Below are positions 1 through 10,098 of a DNA stretch of 64,000 nt, piece after piece (positions within the stretch are counted from its first letter, which is position 1; the number at the start of each line of letters is the position of its first letter). The notes below the pieces were generated by a model. That model ran no database searches. It was not told the origin of the DNA and worked only from the letters and a program-made list of their open reading frames with translations. Source of the DNA: Parastagonospora avenae f. sp. tritici 18332-5 (Eukaryota; Ascomycota; Dothideomycetes; Pleosporales; Phaeosphaeriaceae); contig JAFJTR010000043.1 of assembly GCA_022559985.1 (NCBI GenBank), forward strand, positions 1 through 64,000, in the 5' to 3' direction. The translations under genes were made by a program, and so were the position numbers.

Positions 1-1171
1 ACGCGATACATAGACTCAGCGCAGGTGTAGTGTAGCTTCTCTATCGAATTCATCACTGTTTACCTTGCACTTATGGTCAATCCATCGCACCCTTACAGTT
101 GGTGGTACGTGCCCCATCATTTGCGATTTACGCTTACGTTAGGAAAACGTAGCAGGCTCGATAAAACCTATTGAACATCAAGAGGAAAGCATCCACCTCT
201 ATGATACTAAGCAAGAAGGGCTAGAAACTCTCTGCTGTTGACGAAATGGTTGGCGCAGCTCCAAGCGTGCACCAGCACCTCCACCTTGAACACATATGAC
301 TGTAGCGTTCTGTTATTGTGTTGTGCTGTTCGTGCTGTGCTCTCAGCGAGGCAGCAGCAGGATCTATCTACATAACGTATCTGTGATGCAGCTGAGGTAA
401 GAGGTGCTTAATAAAGTGAGGAAGCAGCACCAGACCACCAACACGTAATCTGCTTCTCCTCATAACCGTCACACACTGTGCAGGGAACGAGTCGTACTCC
501 GACAGTTCCGTTGTTCGCTGGTGATGAATATTCTACTGTTGGTAAACTAAGATGAACGTCTGGCTTCCTAGCCGGCACATAATATGTCAGCGGGTATGAA
601 TGTAGCAAAACAGTCATATGCACCTCATCGGTGTGTATGCCGGCCGTCTAATACTTCGCGCCTGGAGCGGTTTGTAACGCAACTGCACGTACCACAAATT
701 CGACTCTGTGGCTCAGTTTGGCGCTCTAATGCTTCGTTGTAGATAGTAGGGCACGATAAGTGAAAGTATAGAGGTTTGGATGGTTCGGGGCGACATGCCA
801 ACAAAGCGGTCCGTGTGTGAAGGGCAAATGTGAGAGTGAAAGTGACGATGGATCATGTGCATCACTTCGCGAAGAGTGAAAGTGAGGCAAGCGCGGTTCT
901 CTCACTTTACCGCACTTGGCTATAAGAGCACGACCACTCCTATCTCGTACTCACCACCACGACTCTTCCTCCACAACCACAACCACAACCACGTTCAAAG
1001 CCGTAAGTCTCTTGCCTAAGCTATCAAAATGCCCAAATCTAATACACACGCAGACAACTTCACACCAATCTTTGCTCTCAAACACCCCAAAAACCTAATC
1101 AACCTACGTACACACCTCCAGAAATCCTGCTCACACTCCTCTCTATACTGACATGTTCAAGCCTCTCAACC
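1..1171. other. Intergenic region upstream of the small secreted protein gene
   Basis: No convincing gene is visible in the first 1.1 kb. The right part looks like a promoter and 5' leader for the gene at 1172. The 12-mer GAGTGAAAGTGA occurs at 834-845 and again at 874-885, 40 bp apart. A TATA-like CTATAAG lies at 920-926. A short (CCACAA)-type microsatellite lies near 970-990. A canonical-looking leader intron can be drawn at 1003-1053 (GTAAGT...ACGCAG). The left 800 bases show nothing recognisable. Confidence 0.5.
1003..1053 (+). other. Probable 5'-UTR intron
   Basis: This 51-nt segment starts GTAAGT and ends CGCAG, which matches the intron size and borders used elsewhere in the window. 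It lies between the TATA-like box at 920 and the start codon at 1172, so it would be spliced out of the leader. This is inferred from the sequence only. Confidence 0.4.
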
Positions 1172-1429
1172 ATGAAGTTCCTCATCAACCTTATCACCAC
1201 GGCCCTCGCCGTTCTCATCTTCGCCACCACGGCCTCCGCCGGGCCCATCGGCTACGCCATCTGCCAGGGAGGCTGCGCCGGCGTTGTTATGGCTTGTTAC
1301 TCCGCCGCGGGCTTCCCGTGGGGCGCCACGCTCGGTGCTACGGCTCCCGCCACCGTCCTCGCGTGCAACGCGGGGTACGGAACGTGCCAGGCGGCGTGTG
1401 CGGCTGTGTTGCTGGTCCCACTGCCGTAG
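1172..1429 (+). CDS. Small Cys-rich secreted protein, 'zygote-specific protein'-like family
   Basis: An 85-residue protein. Residues 1-23 form a clear signal peptide (MKFLINL then a hydrophobic stretch ending ASA), followed by GPIGYAICQ. The mature part is small, Gly/Ala-rich and hydrophobic, with six cysteines in paired CxxxC-like spacing (ICQGGC, ACYSAA, ACNAGYGTC, ACAA). The pattern GPIGYxICQxGC...GATLGATAPAT is a common fungal family often annotated by similarity to Chlamydomonas zygote-specific proteins; its role is not established. A frame-shifted overlapping frame starting at 1153 is a shadow. The start is supported by the signal peptide. No intron is needed. It is likely secreted, and expression may be strong given the TATA-like box and leader intron. 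Confidence 0.75.
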   Translation: MKFLINLITTALAVLIFATTASAGPIGYAICQGGCAGVVMACYSAAGFPWGATLGATAPATVLACNAGYGTCQAACAAVLLVPLP

Positions 1430-2803
1430 ATGTTGGATCGAGCTGGTGCCAAAGGGTTCGATAAGCCCGTATGGGTGAGTTGCACGCTTAAGGGGAATGG
1501 TGATGGTGATGAGGACGGATATGCAGGGCTTTATGGAAGTTCAGGGCAGGGCATGATAGAGATATAACGGAACAGGAGGATGAAACATGGTGCAGGGCTT
1601 CTTGAAGGAAGGTCAGACATACCAATGAAATGGCTCAACCCCACCATGCCACGCCTAATCACACAGTCCGAGATAGAACCCTCTCCCCACGCCCCTTTGA
1701 CATATCCTACCTCTTCCCAACCCCGTCCCGCGCACATGAACATATAGCATATCCCTAGCGCACCAACATAAGTCTCCCCCGCATTCACCTACCGTCTCCA
1801 TACCCTTCATACTTCTGCCTCTAACCCCTCAACTCTAAAGGAGCCCAGACCCATCTACCTGAACCTAAAGATCTACATCCGCCAAACATCCCGCCTAGTC
1901 TTTCTTTTCTTCTCTTCACTCAGCCCATCTCCAGATTGCACTTCCTATATACTCCCGGCTCTAGCCTGCGAATGCTGGTACTCTCATTTTCTAGCAACGC
2001 CATTAGCCGCTGCTGCATGATGTGTTTCGCGTTGGGCGACCGCGGGCCATCTCTCGCGCGCAAGAGGAACGTGTCGAGATGTTATTGGAGCTGTGTGGGC
2101 AGCGCACGCGCGACCTCAACCTCGATCCGGTAGGAATACAGCGTCGCGCGGTTATCCCAGGCGCTGCGTGAGCATTCGGTCCTGGCTGGGACTCGCAGCT
2201 AAGAGTGTGTTGGGCGAGGTTGTCGAGCCTGAGGGGCAGCGCGCACCCTTGCGGTTCAGCGGCGTCGGGCAACGGCGGGCTTCGAAGCGATGTGATGCAG
2301 GCGCAGAGTTTGGTAGGCAGGCGGCAGGGCGTCGTGAGAGCCCACGTCCGAGACGGTTACAGCGCTGGCGGAACCGGCTCGCTTAGACTACGAAGTAGGC
2401 ATAGTGAGTGCACTCGTGCTGATGACATGGTGTTCATGTGAAGAGAAACGCTAGTCGAATTGGCTGTAGCGTAGCATACACGGCAATGCAGGACCATGCG
2501 CTGGGCCCATCAGTCGCGCCAAATTAGTCGACTTGTCTAGAGACCATACACCATCTCTGGCAGTCTGTTCGTCGCCCCCTTAGTCGGCCGAATGCCAGTG
2601 CTTAATCTTAGCGGAGCCCCTCTCTAATCCATGACGCAATATCTAGATCAAAACTTAGTTTTGTCACGAGTAACTTACGCAGCCTTGTGTTTGTCCCTCC
2701 AGCGCTTCTTCGTGCAATCGCACAACAGTTGCATTGTCGTGTGCCTTATCCGTCTTCCTTCATCGTGAAATCTTGCGTACGCCAGTAGTAGTAATTGTGC
2801 GCA
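1430..2803. other. Intergenic region between the secreted protein gene and REV7
   Basis: No supported gene. The open frames at 1531-1788 and 2003-2441 lack domain signals and overlap each other on both strands, so they look fortuitous. A fragment at 2595-2625 (CAGTGCTTA...TAGCGGAGCCCC) resembles the terminal repeat of the MITE-like element at 7222, but no partner repeat was seen. Confidence 0.4.
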
Positions 2804-3499
2804 ATGGACCCCGCCTGCATCGATGCGTTAGCGAATTTCAAGAACTTTCTGCTGGCCTATATCCACACCATCCTCCACCATCACTCGATATACTTGCCCT
2901 CGACCTTTGTGAATTCTGAACTTTACAATGCACCCGCCGTATACCAATCATGCTCACCAATCTTCTGCCATTGGATTATGAAGGCAATTACTGCTGTTCA
3001 TGAAGAGCTATCGAAAGGCACCGTGGCTAGGATTGCGATCGTATTATACCATAGCTTTGTGGGAGAAGATGAAAACGCAGTAGTCGTGGAGAGACACATG
3101 CTAGATGTAGACTCTTTACCTGTAATCAGCGGGCAGGGTGAAATGCAAAAGATCGAAAGGCAACAACGAGATCCTCTATCTCCCGATTCCATCGTCTCTG
3201 TAGAACATTGGACATCTTTCGAAACAGCATCATCAGTCTTACCAAGGCTAAACAAAATCGAGCTACTCAATGAAGACACTTGCCCAGATCTTGGTGAACA
3301 GCTCCGCGCTGTCTTCCTGCGACTTGAGCAACGATGCGCTCGGCTTCCAAAGCTGTCTGAACCGCGATCCTTTATGATGGGTATGGAGCTCAAAGATGAT
3401 GCGAAAGATAGCCCATGGCAGGATCCATGGACAATGGTAGAGCCCTCGACTGGAAAAGTAGGAAAGAAGATTGTCTTAATTTATTCCGTACAAGACTAG
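2804..3499 (+). CDS. REV7: HORMA-domain protein, REV7/MAD2B-like
   Basis: A 231-residue single-exon protein read from the first true ATG (2804); the frame opens slightly upstream with TTG. The N-terminus (about residues 10-95) has the HORMA signature of MAD2B/Rev7: FLLAYIHTIL, IYLPSTFV, ELYNAPAVYQS, then GTVARIAIVLY. The C-terminal part holds LRAVFLRLEQRCARL and ends with a MELKDD-type segment typical of fungal Rev7. Family knowledge: Rev7 is the accessory subunit of DNA polymerase zeta (with Rev3) in translesion synthesis, and in other lineages acts in end-protection complexes. The middle of the protein (about 110-165) is divergent and acidic, as expected for fungi. It acts in the nucleus. 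Identification rests on motif recognition, not a search. Confidence 0.8.
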   Translation: MDPACIDALANFKNFLLAYIHTILHHHSIYLPSTFVNSELYNAPAVYQSCSPIFCHWIMKAITAVHEELSKGTVARIAIVLYHSFVGEDENAVVVERHMLDVDSLPVISGQGEMQKIERQQRDPLSPDSIVSVEHWTSFETASSVLPRLNKIELLNEDTCPDLGEQLRAVFLRLEQRCARLPKLSEPRSFMMGMELKDDAKDSPWQDPWTMVEPSTGKVGKKIVLIYSVQD

Positions 3500-3601
3500 T
3501 GGCTATGCTTCGATGTTTGGGTAGAAGTTTACGAAAACTCGAGCAGGGAGAATGAGTAGATTAGGCCCGCTAAGAAAATAGAATCATAATGAACACTTGC
3601 A

Positions 3602-3898
3602 TCAAAGTAGGAGATTTGTCTCCAGAGCTAATGCCCTTTCCACTTCCTGAACAAGCTGGTCGTTGAAAGACGCCGCCAGTGTCACACCTGCCGGAAAGCA
3701 TGCACTCTTGACACCACTGTTGAGATGTTCTCCACACCCGCCGCTTGGTCCGTCAGTGAGTTTCATACGTGGTATATTGAGCCTTTCCATGCTAGCTGTC
3801 TCCCAGAAGGAAGCGCCATAGAGGAATGAAACTTTCTCTTGGAGGGTCATCTGCTTGATGAGACCTTTGAGGAACGCCTAATCGTAGTGAGGATCCAT
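3602..3898 (-). pseudogene. Truncated N-terminus of a GH3 beta-glucosidase
   Basis: On the minus strand the frame reads a short start (MDPHYD), an in-frame TAG at about 3878-3880, then AFLKGLIKQ and MTLQEKVSFLYG, WETASMERLNIPRMKLTDGPSG and ACFPAGVTLAASF. This is the beginning of the GH3 catalytic domain (ligand-contacting TDGP segment). Glycoside hydrolase family 3 enzymes are usually 750-870 residues long; here similarity ends after about 90 codons at a stop near 3602, and nothing downstream continues the fold. The gene is broken twice, by the early TAG and by 3' loss. It probably derives from an intracellular type, since no signal peptide is seen. Confidence 0.75.
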
Positions 3899-4607
3899 GC
3901 TTGCATAGAAAATGATAGACTGTTTTGTTAGTGAATGGGTTGCAACGCGGGAGTGTGCTGATGGAATGACGAGAGCATGCCATTTCGACAGCTTCGTACG
4001 TAACCTGCATGCATAGCCCACGTCAACGTCTGCGTCGTAGGTACCTGGGCACACGTGGTGTGGGCCATTGTACGCGAAGAACGGTATCATTAGCTGCAAG
4101 TCGGGCCATCTTGTCACAGCCTAGAGTAGATGGCGGAATGACGGTGTCTTCATTCAGCCTAGCGTCCTCCAAGAGCCAGCGGAAGTACATCTATTCCTAC
4201 TGCACGTCAATGAAAGCCAGCAGAACCTGAATCCTCCTGCATTAGTCACGCATTACTTGGCGCAGACGATAGCGGACTCCGCCCATAATTACGCCAGTGT
4301 AATCCAAACAAGATAGCTCAGTAGCAATACAAGAATGCTTTCGCAACTCAGTCTTTTGCACTGCACCGATAGCATATCCGGGAATGAGGCGGCATCTGAA
4401 GTTATTGGAGTCTCCAGGGAAAATATTAGGTTGCGGGATCTTCAACGACACCCACTGAAAGACTCCCAATTTTCCCATAGGTTCTGCGGACTACAGCCGA
4501 TTTGCTATTGGGCGCAAGAGTCACAAGTACCGTGATGTAGTTGCTTGGACGTCAACTGCCAACCCCAGAGTCGTGCATCTTGAGGAAGCTGTCCGGGGAT
4601 GACTTCT
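3899..4607. other. Gene-free stretch between the GH3 stub and the HET gene
   Basis: Several short frames occur on both strands (for example near 4242-4478) but none carries a recognisable motif. It may contain further eroded sequence from the GH3 locus, though no GH3 motif could be read. Confidence 0.35.
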
Positions 4608-6761
4608 TCAAATCAACGTGATGGATTGTAGCTTCACTCCTCGGTACCGAATGGCTTCCGGAGTCAATCTTGGATCCGTCTCGCGTACTTCGCCTGTGAC
4701 TTGATTGACGAACTTGGGCTCTGCATTCCTTCGAAGCGAGATTGTGGACTCTGCGTCAATCCTCCATTCCGATGGTAGGGGTTCGAGTCGCGGATCATCA
4801 AAGGTGATTTCGCTCGTTTCGAGGTTGCAAAACCCTTCAACATCGAAATTTGCCTCTATTCGAGCAGGCTTCTTCTTCCAGCCGCTGGGCATAAACCCCA
4901 ATATTCCTTCGCCATGCATCAAGCCATGAAAGTATCCACTGCCAACAATCTGGTATCCGCCGCTCGAGCTTGGGCGTAGCATCATTGGTAGGGGACATCC
5001 AAGAAGAACGCAAACGACGTCGCCAACTTGAGTACTGCAAGGTGCGAGACCGATATATCCCTCTGTCGTCGTAGCGAAGATTCTGCCCGGCATCCAGCGA
5101 GACATCTTCGAGATAACCCGGTCCGTTGTGGATACGGCCGTGTTCGTTGTCGGCGCTGGGGAGTCTCTGTAAGCAGGGAAAGCGGAGCGAAGATCGGCCA
5201 GCGTTGGGTGGTGGGCGTATCCGGTATAGTCTGCAAGTTCACCACCCCATAGCGTCGAGAGATATGCATCCAAAAGGCTCTCACCATTTATATATTTGGC
5301 ATGATGCACCTGGGGAGGCGCCCAGCTGGAGAGGATGTCGAGACCCTGATCTTCCTGGCACGAGGCAGTGACAGACATCACAGTACCATATACGACGCCT
5401 TGTACTACTAGTTTCGACGGTGGCACATACTCGGTGTATGATCCAGACCGCCCACTGGCCAGGAACGCGAAATCGAACCCTGTAGTATGTGTTGTCTTTT
5501 CCAACGACCAATCTGGAACCCACGACGGCCCGTTAATCGAACGCTGTTGAGGATCGCAATGACATAGTAGCGTCAGCGAGTTCGTGATTGCTAATCCAGC
5601 CACGACTGCACTCTTGTAAACTTCGCTTACAGACAAATTGTAATCTGGTTCCAACGCCTTCGCATATCCTGATGGAGCAAGCCCAAGAAGACCGTAAACT
5701 CTGTCTCTGGGGTTGGTGCATAATGCCTTCCTTGTAACCGCTATCCATCTGTTAAACGATATGGCGGTATGGTTGCTGACAAGATTGTCGATGTGGTCAA
5801 TCCGCGACTTGAAGCTGGTGCTGAACTGCGATGGTGATCTGACTACCGCCCAGTACAGACGTCTCACAGTTCGACGAAACGTAGGCCATTCGAGGTTGTC
5901 ATTGCCACATTGCACTATAGAGTCTTTGCAAGCGAGATGTGCCTCTTGCCAGATCCATAATCGCTCGAACCACGGACGCTGGAAGAGATCCTCGAATGCC
6001 GCCCAAACCGTACTATTGTAAGGGAGGTCGGTTTGGATGTGGTGCCAGTCGCGATGTGATGCTTCTGGGTGAGGATAGAAAAAGCTGTCTCGGGTCATTT
6101 CCAATTGTTGGCCTAGAAACTCGAGGGTCGAGAAAGCCAGGGTGCTGTTGCCGGATGCCGTGCCCAACCACACGATGACGCGTGTCGCATTTAAATACAC
6201 GTCCGTCATGCGTTGGACTTGTTCGTTCCGCTCTTTTATATCCCCCTGGTTGATACATACAGCATCTATCCAGAGCTTTCGAGATCGATCAATATAACAT
6301 AGGTGACGTAGCGCAGCGTCAAGATTCGGACGGATAAGGAGGGTTCCATGAGTGCCGTCCGACGGGTCTTGCTGTTCAACGACATCCACTTCGATACTGT
6401 CGTCTTCGACGCCCCATGTATAAGAGAGAGCTTCAAAGATGGGCAGTAAGCTGCGGGCCTCCACGACTTCCGAATACAGGTTCTCATCGACACCTTCAGT
6501 GGGATGCGTCCAGCTCGCAAGATTGGTGTCAGTGTGGTAGAAAAGGACCCTCTCTCCCAGTGTCTCCCATACGCTCCACCCGGCCGGCAGCGTCCTCTGC
6601 AGCTCTTTTAACGACATTCGAGCGGTTGCATTGGCTTTTTTGGAAGAGTGAAGTTCCGTACTGTCAAGAGAAATCCGTAATCGTGACCCTTTGGCACTTG
6701 GATGAAGAGTTAGGAGGCGGATCTCGCCCGGCGCGAGAGGAGTGTACGTGTAAGTTGGCAT
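4608..6761 (-). CDS. HET-domain (heterokaryon incompatibility) protein
   Basis: A 717-residue protein, starting at the first ATG (6761, MPTYTYTPLAPGEIRLLTL); the frame itself opens with TTG three codons earlier. HET-domain motifs are in order: EIRLLTLHP, FEALSYTWG (about 110-120), LDAALRHL, LWIDAVCINQGDIKERNEQVQRM (about 165-190), then VIVWLG. After the domain come FERLWIWQE and ALCTNPRDRVYGLLGLA, typical of the long fungal HET-6-like architecture. Family knowledge: HET proteins trigger cell death when incompatible hyphae fuse, and many act with NLR partners. No NLR or transmembrane segment is seen here. The frame is uninterrupted, so the gene seems intact. It lies beside a decayed GH3 stub and a repeat-rich zone. 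Confidence 0.9.
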   Translation of the reverse strand: MPTYTYTPLAPGEIRLLTLHPSAKGSRLRISLDSTELHSSKKANATARMSLKELQRTLPAGWSVWETLGERVLFYHTDTNLASWTHPTEGVDENLYSEVVEARSLLPIFEALSYTWGVEDDSIEVDVVEQQDPSDGTHGTLLIRPNLDAALRHLCYIDRSRKLWIDAVCINQGDIKERNEQVQRMTDVYLNATRVIVWLGTASGNSTLAFSTLEFLGQQLEMTRDSFFYPHPEASHRDWHHIQTDLPYNSTVWAAFEDLFQRPWFERLWIWQEAHLACKDSIVQCGNDNLEWPTFRRTVRRLYWAVVRSPSQFSTSFKSRIDHIDNLVSNHTAISFNRWIAVTRKALCTNPRDRVYGLLGLAPSGYAKALEPDYNLSVSEVYKSAVVAGLAITNSLTLLCHCDPQQRSINGPSWVPDWSLEKTTHTTGFDFAFLASGRSGSYTEYVPPSKLVVQGVVYGTVMSVTASCQEDQGLDILSSWAPPQVHHAKYINGESLLDAYLSTLWGGELADYTGYAHHPTLADLRSAFPAYRDSPAPTTNTAVSTTDRVISKMSRWMPGRIFATTTEGYIGLAPCSTQVGDVVCVLLGCPLPMMLRPSSSGGYQIVGSGYFHGLMHGEGILGFMPSGWKKKPARIEANFDVEGFCNLETSEITFDDPRLEPLPSEWRIDAESTISLRRNAEPKFVNQVTGEVRETDPRLTPEAIRYRGVKLQSITLI

Positions 6762-9336
6762 AGTGAGCAATTCTACAAACTAACAGAGCGGTGTTGTTCT
6801 GTGTGTAAGATAACAAAGGCCGGAACTGGATGAACATATTAGAGTAGGATCTACGTCTACATTTATGCACGTACGGCGTACTGGAGGACGCTAGGATCGA
6901 GGCCAACTAGAAGTCAGGTGCATTGAGCTAGATTGGATTCTGTCCAGTCCTCCATGATGTTGAGTCACTGCCAAGGTCTGATTCGCTGTATGTACGCCAC
7001 AGCGACACCACAAACCGGACCAAGCTGTTGATTTGCTGTGAGTGGACATTAGCAACTCAGCCTTATGCACTGGACTAGTCAGCATTTCCGCGGAATCAGC
7101 GCCTTGCGGAGGATCTTCGCCAAGCTGAGCAGACGAGCTTTCAGCCGCAATGATCGAAAGTCAAACATTGGGCGAAAAAGCACTTGGGTGTACAAGAGCA
7201 AAGCATATTTTTTGAGCAGTACAGTGCTTAGCGAAATCGGCTCCCCTTCGAAGTGGGACGACAAAGTCTACGCCACACGGCGGGCAGGGACTATGATACC
7301 CCACCTACCAGATTCAGCATGCGTTCGCATTACAGCACGCGTGTGATAAGCTGCTGACCGTAAGCTACTCCGCATATGTCTAGTGGAGTATCATGATCCT
7401 TGCTCAACGTGTGGCGCGCTGTTCGCTGAGACTACGTTCGAGGGAAGCCAATTTCGCTAAGCACTATAATGTTCTGTTTCGAATTACCGATAATTGCGCA
7501 CCACTTGCGAAGAAGTGTTAGTGATTATCCTGCGTGAGAAAAGAGTTACAGTTTTCGTATAGATAGTGGAAATTTATGTAATAGCGTGATTTTGAACGCT
7601 CAATACGGAGAGAGAGGCATAGCTTCTCTAAAGTCTTGGGTGTCACGAGAGGCAACGAGCAGGAACGTCAGAGCTTGCAGGGGAAGCTTGATTGACATAC
7701 TACATACAGGTCTCAGGTGCAATACAAGACGTTGTGTGCAGAACAGAGCAAGGTACGGAGGCAGAAAGGAATATAAACAGGGGAAGGCTCGAGCGCGGAC
7801 GCTAAGCCTACGCGGAGATAGTCAGGAGGCGCACCGGCGGTTCTGCGGTTGCCAACGATCAGAGCCTTTTGCGGAGCAGTACTGTAGAGTACAGTAGCTA
7901 CCTGTGTAGGGTGGTACTGTCAATTATAGTAGTCTAGGGTGTCAGGTTACGTTACCGTGACACTTGGGCTAGAACCGCTCAAGCCCCTGTCGCGTAAAAA
8001 TAGTGGTGCTCTAACAAAGAATCCCGGTTGCTACTGTAATCTAAACTATATTCAAACGCAACCTTCGCCGGATTATTAACTGCGAATTTACTTACGGTCT
8101 CCCCATGCATAATCCCATGCAATTAAGCCTCGCCGCCAAGCTGAAATCTTCTCTTCGAGGGGCTTAAACGTGCATCTTGTCTTAATACAAACGAGATGGT
8201 TCCACCAGCGAGAACACATACAATCTCGCCAGCCTATGATAGGGCAGGACTAAGGCCTAAGTAGCCTTTCGAGGTATGAAACAACCTCCTATTACCACAC
8301 GTAGAGTGGGCTGCCAAAAGAAAGAAACTAGCATCGTCGGACGTGTTGCAACTCGACTGAAGTGGATAGCTGGTTGCAGAATATCCTATGCTGGTCCGGA
8401 AAGCATCAAAGTCGCCCAAATGCTTTGGTATGTCTTCGACTATCATCCTATACCCATCCTTCCTTGCTGTCAAGGTAAGACAGGCCACTCGATCGAGGGT
8501 CTCGCCAGTTAGGTAGGTAGTGGCATCGGTAAGTACTTAGTTTAGTACCCTTGCTAGTGTTGTCTTTAGGTAGCTGATATCATCGAATCTAACCATAACT
8601 TGCCTGATTTCAGTGATAGTATCAAACTTGAGACCCGTTGTATGCAGAAATTATCCCTAATTACCTGTTCACTCGATAGAACAAGATGGAAGATGCTGGC
8701 AGGCGTCGTAACACTAGATACCCGAACTAAGTAGCGCCAGAGTATGAGCAGAGCCAACGTCCCACTTTAGAGTCCAGCTTGACCTACAGATAGTAGATCC
8801 ATGCTGAATCGCCGAAAGCAGGTTAAGTTTTTGCATCTTCTTAACTGTTCGCCTTGCAAATCTTCGGTAAACTGCTCGCGTGCGTCCTTCGGACTCTACA
8901 AACTCGTCTGAAGTAATATCTAAAGTTGAAAGCGCTAAAAGTATAACGAAGCAATCTTTTTAGACTGTACAATGGAGATTTCGGGTGACTTCTAGCATGT
9001 AGAGAAAAGTCTCGCGTTGGTGATCATAACCACCTACAGTCGAGTACTTCCAAAACAGGTGCGCGTTATTGTCAGATATGTCGCGTATTAGAGAACTGGT
9101 TGCTGTCAGACAGCAGGTGTTGCGCGTCATCATCTTCATGACTAGGAATAATCAAGTAACACAAAGCTCGGGTGTGACACCACAAACAAAACCAGAACAC
9201 GTAGCAGAAACGACACAACGATCAATCAAGTCATCACACTTTAACTCAGATCCATCTACTAAACCCATTTAATCTGACAGTTATAAACGTTCCACATAGA
9301 GTAGTGCAAGATCGCTTAGTAATGCCGCGTTCTGAT
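6762..9336. other. Gene-poor, repeat-bearing region
   Basis: No gene is supported over 2.5 kb. It holds the MITE-like element at 7222-7466 and a 17-nt perfect hairpin at 7880-7896 (7-bp arms, GAG loop). Imperfect inverted repeats lie near 7936-7965 (GTGTCA...TGACAC) and 8125-8167 (TAAGCCTCG...CGAGGGGCTTA). Reading frames are short and full of stops. By eye the tract is richer in TA steps than flanking genes, which would fit mutational decay of repeats. Confidence 0.5.
7222..7466. mobile_element. MITE-like element with ~31-bp terminal inverted repeats and TA flanks
   Basis: The left end reads CAGTGCTTAGCGAAAT then C-GGCT-CCCC (7222-7253). The right end (7435-7466) read on the opposite strand is TAGTGCTTAGCGAAAT then T-GGCT-TCCC. 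The arms match over about 25 of 31 positions, and the clearest mismatches are C/T or G/A. The element is flanked by TA on each side (7220-7221 and 7467-7468), the target duplication of Tc1/mariner/pogo-type transposons. The interior (about 180 bp) has no coding capacity, so this is a non-autonomous element. Confidence 0.65.
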
Positions 9337-9526
9337 TTAAGTAGATGCGTCGCCGACCGATTTCCAAGGAATGGTTGAGGATCCCCAGAAAACAATAGCG
9401 GATGTTGCCATTATTATTTCCTGGAATACCCATAGTCGTGAGAAACATTTCAAGCTATAAAAGGCAGCTACAGGGCCCCACCAGGAGTCTTTGGGCAATG
9501 GTATGTTTTCTTTGAGCGACGAATAC
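9337..9526 (-). pseudogene. HET-domain protein fragment
   Basis: The minus-strand frame contains WWGPVAAFYSLKCFSRLWVFQEI followed by SAIVFWGSSTIPW. This matches the segment just after the core HET domain in many HET proteins (a tryptophan-rich 'RxWxxRLWVxQE' block followed by a '(F)xxGxxxxxW' block). No FEALSYTWG or CINQ block is found nearby, so only about 60 codons of the family remain. The frame is cut on its 5' side by the solo-LTR-like element at 9527-9706 and stops at 9337. It differs from the intact HET gene 3 kb away. Confidence 0.6.
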
Positions 9527-9706
9527 TGTCGCAGTGAGTGCAAGCAGTGCGCAAGGAATTGAGGATTGAACTGAGGTGTTATCGTATGTAGCTATGAACA
9601 GTATATGTAGTAAATCAGAGGTAGCAAGTACGGCTTAGTACAGCAGTGGAGACATGAAACTGTGCTACGTAGTACAGGGAAATGGAAATACTCTAGAACC
9701 GCGACA
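9527..9706. mobile_element. Solo-LTR-like insertion with 5-bp target duplication (copy 1)
   Basis: A 180-bp sequence begins TGTCGC and ends GCGACA, the TG...CA ends in inverted repeat typical of LTRs. The five bases before it (9522-9526) and after it (9707-9711) are both AATAC. A second 180-bp copy lies at 41019-41198. By eye the two differ at about 16 positions, about 13 of them transitions. No internal region, primer-binding site or gag/pol is present, so this is a solo LTR or a small terminal-repeat element. Confidence 0.75.
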
Positions 9707-9723
9707 AATACCGATGCCTTGCC

Positions 9724-10098
9724 ATGACCGAGGGTGATGGTACCAACAAATGGCAATCAGTGTTGGTCAACGTACGCGAAGAGCAAGCTGCGTTCGAGCT
9801 AATGGGAACCACGGATACGCTCTTCAACGCGTGCCTTGGATGTAGGCTTGCTGACAAGACGACTTGCACCAGTTCCAAACATGGTCCCTGGCGTGCTTGC
9901 GCTTCTTGCACTGGGAAGAACCGGCCCTGCGGCTTCGCGCTCATCGAAAACAGTGGAGCGACTCAGGTGTGCTTTGTGCAGCTCGGGGATGTGGTCCGCA
10001 TTGGAGACAGCGGAGCAGCGTCGCATTGGGTGATGAACCCGTGCCTCCCAGAGCTGCCTTCCGAAGTCGGCATGGTGGAGGCAAAGACGGAGAAGTAG
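9724..10098 (+). CDS. Uncharacterised Cys-rich ORF, possible zinc-cluster remnant
   Basis: A 124-codon frame with cysteines in the order ACLGC, TC, ACASC, RPC, C. The spacing C-x2-C...C...C-x2-C-x5-C recalls fungal Zn2Cys6-type binuclear clusters, but basic residues typical of the DNA-binding loop are few. The rest (FALIEN, VCFVQLGDVVRIGD) matches nothing recognised. It overlaps an antisense frame (9944 down to 9707) that would have been continuous with the HET fragment before the LTR inserted, so only one of the two can be the ancestral coding strand. It may equally be a non-coding accident. Confidence 0.3.
   Translation: MTEGDGTNKWQSVLVNVREEQAAFELMGTTDTLFNACLGCRLADKTTCTSSKHGPWRACASCTGKNRPCGFALIENSGATQVCFVQLGDVVRIGDSGAASHWVMNPCLPELPSEVGMVEAKTEK

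Noticed and set aside
7880..7896. Perfect 17-nt hairpin TACTGTAGAGTACAGTA
   Set aside because: Too short to be significant alone and not followed by a T-run or linked to a gene.
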